64,000 nucleotides of DNA. Source: Parachlamydiales bacterium (lineage in GTDB: Bacteria; Chlamydiota; Chlamydiia; Chlamydiales; Rhabdochlamydiaceae). Under the pieces are notes generated by a model. It saw only the letters and a list, made by a program, of their open reading frames with translations. It did no database searches and was not told where the DNA came from. Both the position numbers and the translations under genes were made by a program. Position 1 is the stretch's first letter; each line of letters starts with the position of its first letter. The stretch is taken from the NCBI GenBank assembly GCA_027459675.1, contig DAIDHO010000003.1, positions 1 through 64,000 on the forward strand, written 5' to 3'. Shown here in pieces: positions 28,010 through 37,964 of this stretch.

Positions 28010-28237
28010 AGCTCTATTGCATTCCGAGACTTCTGCATCACTTCGCGATAAAGACCGCAACGCATTGCATCGGCAATACCTCTCGCATCATTTTTGTCTG
28101 TTTTATTAATTTGTAACTGATAAAACAGAGGCCATCTTCCTAGCATCGATGCAGATGGCAGGAATTTCTAACCGTTTTAAAATTTCGACAAGCCAATAGC
28201 TTAAAGATCCACTTTCAATTCCTACTACAGTAGCTTA
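28010..28237 (-). pseudogene. IS110-family transposase remnant
   Basis: Minus strand reads GIESGSLSYWLVEILKRLEIPAICIDARKMASVLS then, after a frameshift, LQINKTDKNDARGIADAMRCGLYREVMQKSRNAIELSTLK, an IS110 N-terminal DEDD region. Confidence 0.82.
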
Positions 28238-28281
28238 ATCAAAAGAGAAATTAAAAATGAATAAAAATTAAGGCAGCCTTT

Positions 28282-28929
28282 TTACTTAGGATATTCAGGA
28301 TGACTTAACAAATGAGATAATGCGGCGAGCACATCTCGGAGAATCTCTAAAGGTTTTTGATCAGCATTAAAACGGGAGATGCTGGAAGGGGGGTAGTGAC
28401 TTAGGATTTCTTGGGTGGCCTCTTGGTAGACTTTCATACGGGTTTGTAAAACCTTTTCATCGAGATCATCGGTTCTTTTTTCAAGCAATGCCCGTCTTTT
28501 AATGCGCTTAATAAGTTCTTGGATGTTAGGAGTTTCAAGCACGATAATGTGGATAACATCGATGTAGGGTTCTAGGAGCTTGATTTGAGGAGCAGTCCGT
28601 GGGATACCGTCCAAAAGAAGCAGTTGCTCGCTGGGAAAATACCGATTGGTCGCAATAAGACCTTCTACATAGTGATGCCAGATGCTGACGGTTACATCAT
28701 CAGGGACCAAATGGCCCTTATCTGCGTAGGAATGATAGATTTTGCCTGCGGGAGACTCGGGGGATAACCCTCGAAAAATATCACCCGAAGAGAGATGGAA
28801 ATGATTGCCTGCACTGCTTAAAAATTTGCCTAATGTCCCTTTACCTGCGCCTGGAGGTCCAAAAATCAACACAGAATGGTACTTGCGAGCAACAGCTATA
28901 TCAGATGTAAAGGACTGAAATTTAGACAT
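28282..28929 (-). CDS. adk: adenylate kinase
   Basis: VLIFGPPGAGKGTLGKFLS, HLSSGDIFRGL, LLLDGIPRTAPQ, RALLEKRTDDLDEKVLQTRMKVYQE. Confidence 0.88.
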   Translation of the reverse strand: MSKFQSFTSDIAVARKYHSVLIFGPPGAGKGTLGKFLSSAGNHFHLSSGDIFRGLSPESPAGKIYHSYADKGHLVPDDVTVSIWHHYVEGLIATNRYFPSEQLLLLDGIPRTAPQIKLLEPYIDVIHIIVLETPNIQELIKRIKRRALLEKRTDDLDEKVLQTRMKVYQEATQEILSHYPPSSISRFNADQKPLEILRDVLAALSHLLSHPEYPK

Positions 28930-29057
28930 CTATAATTTCCTATCTATAAGTCCCTTATCATAATCCATTTATCGAAAATAGTGCAAGTATTTTAAATAAA
29001 ATATATAGAATTTAAAATCAAGAATTAGTATAATTATAATAAAAATAGGTTTTTAAT

Positions 29058-29651
29058 ATGAGTACTAATAATATTAATAATTATCCTACAATGAATCTTG
29101 GTATAGTAAAAATGAATAATAAAGAATACTATGCCATTCTTCATTATTATGACGATGACGGTTCTAGCCTAATCACCAATGAGATATGGAAGGTTTCTCA
29201 ACTCTGCAACAGCTACTTTCAAGAAGTTATAAATCAAGCTGAACAGAGTGATAATGATAACTTATCGGAAGCTACAATACAAATTGTTAACAATAAAGGT
29301 TTTATAGATCAAAATAACAAAATTTGCGCACACGAAACTTTGCAAACAACGGAACTATGGCAGAAATTTCTTACTCTCTTAAGCTCTCCTCAGCTATTCC
29401 AAGAAGAAGGGCCACGGGTGGAGCTAATTGATAAAAATAAAATTTCTTGGAATATCAATAACCTGAAACAAATTTTAAATAAATTTCAATCTAATGAAAG
29501 TAATAAAGAATTAGTTAATTTAACTGAGGAAGAAAAAGGAATTCTTAAAATAATGGGGTGTTGTAATCTATCAAAAGGCCAATCGGATTTAAAAGAAATA
29601 ACCACTTTACAAACTGCTTTAGATATAGCCTTGGAAGATTCGTTAAAATAG
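29058..29651 (+). CDS. hypothetical protein
   Basis: 197 aa AT-rich ORF with no recognised motif. Confidence 0.45.
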   Translation: MSTNNINNYPTMNLGIVKMNNKEYYAILHYYDDDGSSLITNEIWKVSQLCNSYFQEVINQAEQSDNDNLSEATIQIVNNKGFIDQNNKICAHETLQTTELWQKFLTLLSSPQLFQEEGPRVELIDKNKISWNINNLKQILNKFQSNESNKELVNLTEEEKGILKIMGCCNLSKGQSDLKEITTLQTALDIALEDSLK

Positions 29652-29722
29652 ATCCGTAAAAAAAGGAGGGGCATGAGGAGGGGCTCAACCTAGTCCTCTG
29701 CTAAGAAAAATAGTCGTGTGGA

Positions 29723-31399
29723 TTGATTATGACTCATAAATTATTACCCGTTTATTTTACCCAAGTCTGTCAAGACGATCATTTGTCAAACCCTACAGAA
29801 AAAATAGGGCCTCCCGATCTGCATCCGTTAATGAAGAAGCTCCCTAACCTTCCTTCCCAAGGGCCCTCTTTGAAAACAGCGAACTGCCATACTTGGATGG
29901 GAGGTGTTTCATCGGGAATGCAAAATATTTCACAAGGCTTTCAAGAAATAAAAAGTCCGTTGTCTCTTTATATGGAAGGGAGCCTTTGTCTAATCCTTCC
30001 ATCTGGATTTGGGATTGGATGTGGAATCGCAAACACGTACGATAGTTATAAACAATACTCACGCTCTGATCATATCCACGACCTAGAGGGAAAAAGGCTG
30101 GCGGTGTTAAATGGGGCAGAAACAGGAACAGCAACTATTGGAGATGGAGCAAATTTAACGCTTCAATCTTTTTCAATGGTCCAAAATGTGGAGCGTGCTC
30201 TTCATCACCCTATTCATTTTACAGGCATTGCTTCCTCAATTCAAGGGGGCCTTTCATGGGCCTCTTCCATTTTATTTGCAATTTCCTATGCCTTAAGTGG
30301 TCTTAGAACTATGATTGATTTGATTTATTGGCTCAAGGGTCGTGAATGGAGACAAACTCTTGTAAGAGCCGAAAATCCTTCTCAAACTCTCTATAGAGAG
30401 TTAAAAAAGAGGGTGCGACCAATCCAGCAAATGAATGGAGAGGCATTGAAGGAGGAGGGTCTCAAGGCGGGGGCTCGCTGGCTTGAAAAAGTAGAAGCGG
30501 CAAGTAAAGGCAAACTTAAGATTAAAAATAAAAAAGAAGTTTTTAGAAAATTGGTTATAAATGATCCTACAATCATCTCACGTTTAATTGGACGATTTAG
30601 TAGGTCAATAAACGCCAATCAGGAGCTGATACGTTTTGGAAAGTACATGGCTTTACAAAATGAATGTGCCCATTTTGAGGCTGACTGTATACGCAAGCTC
30701 GGAAAAACTGCATTAGAAGCAATAAAGACAGGGGATACAGAGGCCTTGAAAAAGGCTTTAGAGGTGAAAGAATGGATTGGAATGTCGGCGAAAATAGCGG
30801 TTGCTGTGCTGGGAATTGGAATAATGATTGCGCTTGCTATTGTGGTGACAAACTCTCCTATAGGGGTCGCGCTTATTCTGGCAGGGGTTGCAGCGCTGGC
30901 GATGATGTTTATTTCCGATACGAAGTCTTTGAAAGAGTATCTACAAAATGGAGCCTTTAAAGGGCGAGATAGGCTCTTTTTCTACTTTACCCTTATTTTA
31001 AGTGTTATTTCCTTCCTAGGATTGGTGACGCTGACAATTGCAACAGGAGGAATTGCTCCGTTTTTAATCTCTCTCATTTTAGCAGCCACGTGGCTTATAA
31101 TTAACTTGTACTCGGCGTATCTGATTTGGAAATTAGATCATAGACCGTGGAAAATTCAAAAAGTGGTGAGTCTTGTGGCCTATCGGAAATTCTTAGAAAC
31201 AAACCCGCGTGAGTTTGAGATAGAATCAGTGAGTAAGAAAATGACGCCAGAAGATCAAAATTATGTGAGCAGGTTGAAGAATCCTTTAGAAAATTTAAAA
31301 GAGCAAGAAGTGAAACTTGAGCAACAATGCCAGGCTGAGCTTCATCGACTGATCGAAAATATTAGGGCATTTGATAATCCCTTCAGTTTGATAGACTGA
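29723..31399 (+). CDS. hypothetical membrane protein with paired hydrophobic hairpins
   Basis: 558 aa; closely spaced hydrophobic segments IAVAVLGIGIMIALAIVV / GVALILAGVAALAMMFI and FFYFTLILSVISFLGLVTLTIATGGIAPFLISLILAATWLIINLYSAYLI. Confidence 0.6.
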   Translation: MIMTHKLLPVYFTQVCQDDHLSNPTEKIGPPDLHPLMKKLPNLPSQGPSLKTANCHTWMGGVSSGMQNISQGFQEIKSPLSLYMEGSLCLILPSGFGIGCGIANTYDSYKQYSRSDHIHDLEGKRLAVLNGAETGTATIGDGANLTLQSFSMVQNVERALHHPIHFTGIASSIQGGLSWASSILFAISYALSGLRTMIDLIYWLKGREWRQTLVRAENPSQTLYRELKKRVRPIQQMNGEALKEEGLKAGARWLEKVEAASKGKLKIKNKKEVFRKLVINDPTIISRLIGRFSRSINANQELIRFGKYMALQNECAHFEADCIRKLGKTALEAIKTGDTEALKKALEVKEWIGMSAKIAVAVLGIGIMIALAIVVTNSPIGVALILAGVAALAMMFISDTKSLKEYLQNGAFKGRDRLFFYFTLILSVISFLGLVTLTIATGGIAPFLISLILAATWLIINLYSAYLIWKLDHRPWKIQKVVSLVAYRKFLETNPREFEIESVSKKMTPEDQNYVSRLKNPLENLKEQEVKLEQQCQAELHRLIENIRAFDNPFSLID

Positions 31400-31405
31400 A
31401 GAAAA

Positions 31406-32254
31406 ATGGAACATGACATCCATCAATTTCTCCTCTACTTGGGTTCGGAAAAGGGACTGAGCCCACACACACTGGAGGCTTATGGACACGATCTGAGGGG
31501 TCTGAGTGTTTATCTAAAAGGACAAGTTCCTAATTCCGATAGGATCATTCAATACTTTGAGCATCTTAAAAATCGGGGTATTGCTTCGAGCTCTTTGTGT
31601 CGTTCGTTAGTGGCGATTAAAGTTTTTTTTCGTTTTTTAAAGCGGGAGAAACGGATGGATCTTAATCCTACTCTCTTTCTAGAAAGCCCAAAAATCTGGC
31701 AGCTGATTCCTGAAGTGATGACGATTGAGGAGGTGACTCGCTTTTTAGATGTTCCTGAAAGAGGTCATTTCATTGGGGCCAGAGATAGAGCGCTTTTTCA
31801 TCTCATGTATGCCTCCGGTCTGCGCGTCTCAGAAGCATGCCAACTCAATATTGGAGATGTGAGCGATGATTTTGTTCGAGTGAAGGGAAAGGGAGGAAAA
31901 GAACGGATTGTGCCTGTCGCACCTGTAGCAATTGAGGAATTGGATCATTTTTTAACGCATTTTAGGATGGAAGGGGAGGGGGCTATTTTCTTGACCACGC
32001 GAGGAACTAGAATGAGCCGGATGGGCGTGTGGGAACGGGTCAAATTCTATGCAAAAAAGGCAGGGATTGAAAAGTCCATTTCTCCCCATACTTTACGTCA
32101 TTCCTTTGCGACACATCTGCTAGAAAATGGTGCCGATTTAAGGGTGATTCAGGAACTGTTGGGTCATGCTCATATTGGAACAACGGATCGGTATACCCAT
32201 GTCAGCCATCGACATCTGCACGAAGCTTTTGAGAAATTCCATCCTAAAAAATAG
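31406..32254 (+). CDS. xerD: tyrosine recombinase XerD/XerC
   Basis: LMYASGLRVSEACQLNIGDV, SPHTLRHSFATHLLENGADLRVIQELLGHAHIGTTDRYTHV. XerC/XerD not distinguished with certainty. Confidence 0.92.
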   Translation: MEHDIHQFLLYLGSEKGLSPHTLEAYGHDLRGLSVYLKGQVPNSDRIIQYFEHLKNRGIASSSLCRSLVAIKVFFRFLKREKRMDLNPTLFLESPKIWQLIPEVMTIEEVTRFLDVPERGHFIGARDRALFHLMYASGLRVSEACQLNIGDVSDDFVRVKGKGGKERIVPVAPVAIEELDHFLTHFRMEGEGAIFLTTRGTRMSRMGVWERVKFYAKKAGIEKSISPHTLRHSFATHLLENGADLRVIQELLGHAHIGTTDRYTHVSHRHLHEAFEKFHPKK

Positions 32255-32261
32255 AGCTCAC

Positions 32262-35200
32262 CTAATTTTTTGGAAGGTGTTTCTTACGATGGACCCAATC
32301 GCGGAATTTTTCAAGATAGAGATATAAAATAGGAGTAAGATAGAGGGTTAGGATTTGGGAAACAATGAGACCGCCGATAATTACAAGGCCTAGAGGTCGT
32401 CGTCCTTGGGCCGTCATTCCTCCAATGCCAAGGGCGATGGGAATAGCTCCCATGAGGGCTGAGAATGTGGTCATCAAAATAGGGCGGAAGCGGGTGATGC
32501 AGGCATGGAAAATGGCTTCTTGGGCTGTTTTCCCTGCAAGAAGGGCGTCGTTTGCAAAGTCGATCATGATAATCCCATTTTTCATGACAATCCCAATCAA
32601 GAGGATGAGGCCTACAAAGGCATACAGAGAAAGAGGTTCTTGGAAGATAAAAAGGGTGAACAGCCCTCCTAGAGCAGCGGGAGGGAGGGTTGACATGACT
32701 GTGAGGGGATGAAGAAAGTTTTCATAGAGAATTCCGAGGATGATGTAGATCACAAAAAAAGTGATGAGAAGGAGCATGGTAAGGTTGGCAAAGGAAGCTT
32801 TAAAGACGTTAGCAGTTCCTTGAATATGGCCTATCACGCTCGGGGGAAGTGTTTGGTGTGCTACTGATTCCAGACGATGAAGAACGGGGCCTAGGGGATT
32901 ATCTCCAATGTCAAAAAATAGATTTACAGCAGGAAGTCCATTGAACCGATTGATATTGAGGGGGCCCCTAGTTTCGCTGGGTTTTGTCAAGAGCGAGAGG
33001 GGAACAAGGCGTTGGGTATTAGAACGGATGTAGAGCTGGGAAAGGTAGTGGGGGTCAGAGTAGTATTTGGGCTCTACTTCCATAATAGCGTAGTATTGAT
33101 TTTGGGGTTCGTTAATAGGGGATAGGTTGCTTGCTGCAAAGGCAAGTGATAGGGCATTTTCAATGGCCTGTGCAGAAACATTCAGGGCATACGACCGATC
33201 GCGTAAAATTTCTAAGTTAAGCTGAGGTTGCTGGATTTCCATATCAGTGCTAATTTGAGATAGTTCGGGGATGGTTTTCATCGCTTCCATGAGCTTGCTT
33301 GCAGCGGGGTAGAGGTCGGTGGTTTTTAAGCTTTGAAGAGTGAACTGATAGGGGGCATTGATATCGGTGGTAGAGACCTGCAGGTCGAGCAAAGGGAGCG
33401 CTTTGATGTAGACATAGGCCGAAGTGGAGGAGGCGTATGATTTTTGCAACTCTTGCATCACTTGAAAGATGGAGGAACGGTTTTTATAAGGTTTGAGTTT
33501 GAGGTACATGAGTCCTTTGTTGTCATCGGGGATGGCCCCCAGGGAAATCATAGACTCCACAGCAGGATGGTTTTTAGCGATGTTCACAAGTTCTGCCTGA
33601 ATCCGTATCATTTCAAAAGGGGAGGTTCCGGTAGCTGCTTGGGTGTGAATCACAATCATGCCGATATCATCGGGTGGAATAAAGTTTGTAGGAAGCAGAT
33701 GAAATAAACCGATGGTTAGAGCCATACAAAAAGCTCCTGCAGAAAGGGTCCATTTGGGAAATTTCATAATGGAGCGAAGCGTTTTTTCATACAGGGAAAG
33801 AAGAAAATGGTTCAACGAGGTCGATATCTTTTCCATAAAGGTTTGAGAGCGTTGGGCGTGGTAGGGCTGGACCAGAATGCTGCAGAGCATGGGCGTGAGG
33901 GTCAGGGAGACAATTCCTGAGAGAATAATGGCGGTGACAATGACAAAGGCAAATTCATGGAAGATTTGACCGATCACGCCTTGCATGAATAGAAAGGGGA
34001 TAAAAACAGAGGCAAGAGAAAGGGTCATGGATAGAATAGTGAAGCCGATTTCTTTGGCCCCTTCTAGGGCAGCTTCCATCGGTGTTTTTCCCATCTGAAC
34101 ATGGCGGACAATATTTTCCAAGACTACAATGGCATCATCTACAAGGAATCCGATTGAAAGGGTAATGGCAAGAAGCGACAAGATGTCGATGCTATAGCCG
34201 AAGATGAACATGAGCCCAAACGTTCCAATGATGGAGAGAGGGAGGGCAAGAGCTGGAATAAAGGTGTTGAGGGGTCTTCCTAGGTAGAAAAAGATGACAA
34301 GAACCACCAGGCTAAATGCGACTCCCAAAGTCATTTTCACGTCAAAGACGGCTTCTTCTATGAAGACCGCCTTATCAAAGATGCGGTACAGATTTAAAGA
34401 TCCTGGAAGCCCGGCTTCCAGTTGAGGAAGCATTTTGTTGATACTATGAATGACCTGCATGGAGTTGACACCGGGCTGTGTCAAAATTCCAAAAACGACG
34501 GTTTCTACGTTTTGAGTGGCTGTGATATAGCGCTGTGATTGTTTGTCCTGTGAAATCGAGTCGATGGCTCTTCCAATATCACGGACGCGGACGATGTTGC
34601 CATTTTGGTTCTTGATGATGAGATTGTTATATAAAGCGGCATAATCGAGCTGCCCATCGACGTTGAGGGTGTACTCCTTATCTTGTCCGTAGAGGGTTCC
34701 GGTAGGGAGGTTGACGTTTCCGTTTTGGATAGCGGTTGCAACTTCATCCAGCCCGATGCCTTTGGCGGCCAGCTTCTGGGGATTGACTTGCACCCGAACA
34801 GCAAAAGGCGACCCATACACTTGTACTTGGGCAACGCCGGAGATGGTGCTCAGCCTTTCTCCGATATAGGTGTAAGCATAATCATAAAGATCGTAGCGGG
34901 GCATCGTTTCGGAGGTGAGAGCAAAGTAAAGAATAGGGGTTTGGGAAGGGTTGACTTTATTGTAGGTAGGAGCGTAAGGGAGGTCTTGAGGCAGATTAGG
35001 ACCTGCCGTATTAATAGCAGTTTGAACATCAAGGGCAGCTTCATCGATTGTTTTCTTTAAATCAAATTGTAGAACGATCGTAGCGCTCCCCGTCGAGCTA
35101 GTCGATGCAATGGACTGGACGCCCCCGATGGTTAAAAACTCTCGCTCCAGAGGGCTAACGACGTTATTTGCCACGGTGGCAGGGCTTGAACCAGGGTAGC

Positions 35201-35348
35201 TGACGGTGACGGTGATAGCGGGATAATTGACATTAGGAAGATCACTCAATGGAAGGTGGTAGTAGGCAACGCTGCCAAAGAAGATAACGGCAATCATCAA
35301 GAGGAGGGTCGTAATAGGTCTTTTAATAAAGAGATAAGAAGGGTTCAT
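32262..35348 (-). CDS. RND efflux transporter permease (HAE1/MdtBC-like)
   Basis: 1028 aa; FIKRPITTLLLMIAVIFFG, LSDLPNVNYPAITVTVSYPGSSPATV, SIGFLVDDAIVVLENIVRH, FANDALLAGKTAQEAIFHACITRFRPILMTTFSALMGAIPIALG. Confidence 0.95.
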   Translation of the reverse strand: MNPSYLFIKRPITTLLLMIAVIFFGSVAYYHLPLSDLPNVNYPAITVTVSYPGSSPATVANNVVSPLEREFLTIGGVQSIASTSSTGSATIVLQFDLKKTIDEAALDVQTAINTAGPNLPQDLPYAPTYNKVNPSQTPILYFALTSETMPRYDLYDYAYTYIGERLSTISGVAQVQVYGSPFAVRVQVNPQKLAAKGIGLDEVATAIQNGNVNLPTGTLYGQDKEYTLNVDGQLDYAALYNNLIIKNQNGNIVRVRDIGRAIDSISQDKQSQRYITATQNVETVVFGILTQPGVNSMQVIHSINKMLPQLEAGLPGSLNLYRIFDKAVFIEEAVFDVKMTLGVAFSLVVLVIFFYLGRPLNTFIPALALPLSIIGTFGLMFIFGYSIDILSLLAITLSIGFLVDDAIVVLENIVRHVQMGKTPMEAALEGAKEIGFTILSMTLSLASVFIPFLFMQGVIGQIFHEFAFVIVTAIILSGIVSLTLTPMLCSILVQPYHAQRSQTFMEKISTSLNHFLLSLYEKTLRSIMKFPKWTLSAGAFCMALTIGLFHLLPTNFIPPDDIGMIVIHTQAATGTSPFEMIRIQAELVNIAKNHPAVESMISLGAIPDDNKGLMYLKLKPYKNRSSIFQVMQELQKSYASSTSAYVYIKALPLLDLQVSTTDINAPYQFTLQSLKTTDLYPAASKLMEAMKTIPELSQISTDMEIQQPQLNLEILRDRSYALNVSAQAIENALSLAFAASNLSPINEPQNQYYAIMEVEPKYYSDPHYLSQLYIRSNTQRLVPLSLLTKPSETRGPLNINRFNGLPAVNLFFDIGDNPLGPVLHRLESVAHQTLPPSVIGHIQGTANVFKASFANLTMLLLITFFVIYIILGILYENFLHPLTVMSTLPPAALGGLFTLFIFQEPLSLYAFVGLILLIGIVMKNGIIMIDFANDALLAGKTAQEAIFHACITRFRPILMTTFSALMGAIPIALGIGGMTAQGRRPLGLVIIGGLIVSQILTLYLTPILYLYLEKFRDWVHRKKHLPKN

Positions 35349-36412
35349 GATTTGATGAGAACCTTGATGCCCGATTTTAAATTCAGCTGTCCTTCTGTGA
35401 CAACTGTTTCCGTAGGGAGAAGTCCCTTCTCGATAAGGGTCATGTGGGCTTCTTTTTGTCCTACTTTGACGTTGCGTAGCTCGACGGTTTGATCAGGTTT
35501 CAGAATGTAAAGGTAGGCCCCGTCTTGACCTACTTGCACAGCCTCAGAGGGAACTAAAAGGGCATTTTTTTGAATCTGCAAGATCAGTCGGACCTCCACG
35601 TACTCCCCCGGCCATAGGAGGCATTCTTTGTTTTCATAGAGGGCTTGAAGAAGAATCATACCGGTCGATTCATCGACTGCGTTGTTGATGAGAAAAAGTT
35701 TTCCAGGGATGACATGCTCTGCAAGGCGTACCTGCGTCACAAGGGGCTCTTTCATTTGTAGAGGAACAATTGTGGCAAGATCTTTTTCTGGGACAAAAAA
35801 ACTCACTCGAATAGGAGAAATTTGATTGAGGGTCAAAAGAGGATCACCTCCCACAGCTACATAGTTACCTACATCGATTTGGAGCTTGCTGGTGACGCCT
35901 TGAAAAGGGGCTTTGATGGTACAATAGTCAAGATTGATTTTTGCTTGATCCACCTGGGCTTTTGATTGCTCAACAGCGGCTTCTGCTGTTAAAACATTGG
36001 TCACATACTGGTCGTAATCGAGCTGCGAAATGTAGTTGAGGGGAACTAAGTGTTTGTACCGCTCAGCTGTATCACGTGCTTGCTCTAAAGCGGCAATGTT
36101 TTGCATAAGTTCAGCGTTTGCTCTTTCAAGTTCAACTTGAAAAGGACGTGGGTCAATAGTCATGAGAAGACTATTTTGAGCCACTTCTTGCCCTTCGATA
36201 AAATATTGCCCTGTCAGCAGGCCCGCCACTTGGGCCTTAATCTCCACTGTTTGATTGGGCTCTACATGTCCGATATATTCTGAGTAAAGGGGGGTATCAC
36301 AGACGGTGGGTTTTGCAACTCGGACGTAAGGGGGTTCCACTTTGGGAGGCTCTGTTTTAGAACATGCGGCAAGACAAAGAAGAAGGATCCATTTTTGGGC
36401 TCCTTTTATCAT
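35345..36412 (-). CDS. RND efflux periplasmic adaptor (membrane fusion protein), lipoprotein
   Basis: Lipobox start MIKGAQKWILLLCLAACSK; IGHVEPNQTVEIKAQVAGLLTGQYFIEGQEV; DYCTIKAPFQGVTSKLQIDVGNYV. Start moved to 36412 (ORF track 36481). Confidence 0.92.
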   Translation of the reverse strand: MIKGAQKWILLLCLAACSKTEPPKVEPPYVRVAKPTVCDTPLYSEYIGHVEPNQTVEIKAQVAGLLTGQYFIEGQEVAQNSLLMTIDPRPFQVELERANAELMQNIAALEQARDTAERYKHLVPLNYISQLDYDQYVTNVLTAEAAVEQSKAQVDQAKINLDYCTIKAPFQGVTSKLQIDVGNYVAVGGDPLLTLNQISPIRVSFFVPEKDLATIVPLQMKEPLVTQVRLAEHVIPGKLFLINNAVDESTGMILLQALYENKECLLWPGEYVEVRLILQIQKNALLVPSEAVQVGQDGAYLYILKPDQTVELRNVKVGQKEAHMTLIEKGLLPTETVVTEGQLNLKSGIKVLIKS

Positions 36413-37839
36413 AGTGCCTCCTTTGCGAGCGGCACTAAAGTCCCTGCAACATAACTTAAATTCACAAGAGAGGTCAGCCATGCAGCGGTACTGCTGACAT
36501 TTTGGGCTCGTGAAGAGGCGAGTGTGTTTTGAGCTGTAATGAGCTCTAGGATGGTTCCTACGCCTGCTTTGTAACGCTCCATAGAAATTTGGTACTGTTC
36601 TTCGGCTGTATGCAGCAGGCTATCGGCAAGCCGCAGGGCTTCGAAGGCAGTGCGAGTTGCTGCATGAGAGGTAATGATCTGCTCTGCCACTTGCAGCTCC
36701 GTTTGTCTTAAATTTGCAGCAGCTTGGTCGCGGATGGATTTGGCTTGCCGGTACTGGTTGATCGTTGAAAACCCCGAAAAGATAGGGTAATTAAGGGACA
36801 ACAGTCCTGTATACTGAAAGCCTAAATTTCCTCCTGGTTTCGTTCGGCTTTGATTGACGGTTAGATCGTAAGTAATGGTAGGTAGGAATTGACGCCATGA
36901 GGCGTCGACAGCAGCTTCTTGGGCCCTTAGAGATGCTTCGGCTGCCAGCAAATCGGATCGCATAGAAAGAGCCCTCGTTAAAATAGTATCGACGTTTTGT
37001 TCCATTTGATCCAGGGGGGGTACTTCGAGCGTGTCTGCCACGACGACTTGCTTTTCTGCTCCCAACCCAATATCGGTTAAAAGAAGAGCTTTTGCGTGGA
37101 TGACATGTTGTCTTTGTTGGGTCAGGTTAATTTGCGTTTGAAGAAGTTGAGTTTGGGCTTGAAGAAGATCTGATTTGTCTTTTACTCCTGCGCTGACTTC
37201 AGCTCGGACAACTTGTTCGGTCATGCGGGCTGTGTCAAGATCTGCCTCTTGAGCTTTCAGTTGTTGCTGCTCGCTTAAATAAGTGTAGTAGTCAGAGGCT
37301 ACTTGATTTAAAACTGTTTGAATTTGAAAGTTATGCGTGAAATCGGCTGAGATAAGAGCTTCTTTGGCTGAGCGGACATTGGCAGATGTTTGCCCAAAGT
37401 CCAGGAGGGTATAAGTTAACTGAAGCTGAGGGCCCCAAATCGTTGAAAGCTCTGAAAAAACCGCTGTTCCAGAGGCGGAGCTGCCAGAGGCTGTCTGAAC
37501 TGTTGTCGTGACAAATGTCGATTTATCTCTTTCTAATGTGTAATTTCCAGAAAGGGTAGGAAAATGGGGGCTTTGAGATTGAGCCCAGGCGGCTGCAGCA
37601 GCACGTGCTTTTGCCCATGTGAGTCGGGTAGAAGGGTTGTTGCGGAGAGCAATGTCTACAAGTTCTGCAAGGCTTAAAGGGTCTTTTCGACCTTCAAGTC
37701 TTACCGATGTCACATCCAGAGGCATCTGATACATTGTCGATGAGTTTTTAGGCGCGTAGGAGTACGGTTCTACGACACCGCGACTAGCCATGCATCCGGT
37801 CAGCAAGAGAGACAAAAAGGTAAATACCCACTTCTTCAT
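36409..37839 (-). CDS. RND efflux outer membrane lipoprotein (NodT/TolC family)
   Basis: Lipobox LLLTGCMASRG; GNYTLERDKS...LQLTYTLLDFGQTSANVRSAKEAL; LSLNYPIFSGFSTINQYRQAKSIRDQA. Confidence 0.92.
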   Translation of the reverse strand: MKKWVFTFLSLLLTGCMASRGVVEPYSYAPKNSSTMYQMPLDVTSVRLEGRKDPLSLAELVDIALRNNPSTRLTWAKARAAAAAWAQSQSPHFPTLSGNYTLERDKSTFVTTTVQTASGSSASGTAVFSELSTIWGPQLQLTYTLLDFGQTSANVRSAKEALISADFTHNFQIQTVLNQVASDYYTYLSEQQQLKAQEADLDTARMTEQVVRAEVSAGVKDKSDLLQAQTQLLQTQINLTQQRQHVIHAKALLLTDIGLGAEKQVVVADTLEVPPLDQMEQNVDTILTRALSMRSDLLAAEASLRAQEAAVDASWRQFLPTITYDLTVNQSRTKPGGNLGFQYTGLLSLNYPIFSGFSTINQYRQAKSIRDQAAANLRQTELQVAEQIITSHAATRTAFEALRLADSLLHTAEEQYQISMERYKAGVGTILELITAQNTLASSRAQNVSSTAAWLTSLVNLSYVAGTLVPLAKEAL

Positions 37840-37964
37840 ATGCCCCTACTTCTTCATATATTGGGGTATAGCGTAATAAACTTTTTTTTAAAATAGTTGT
37901 TTTGGCGGATACAAGCGACGAACCTCCTAAGTGACGCAAGGAGGTCTATAGAACGAAACACAGT

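Noticed and set aside
31406-32254. XerD as an integrase of a genomic island
   Set aside because: Sequence looks like the housekeeping XerC/D recombinase; no attachment-site duplication was seen, so I did not call an integrative element.
32365-35060. Plus-strand ORFs inside the RND permease
   Set aside because: Shadow ORFs of a conserved 1028-aa RND protein on the minus strand.
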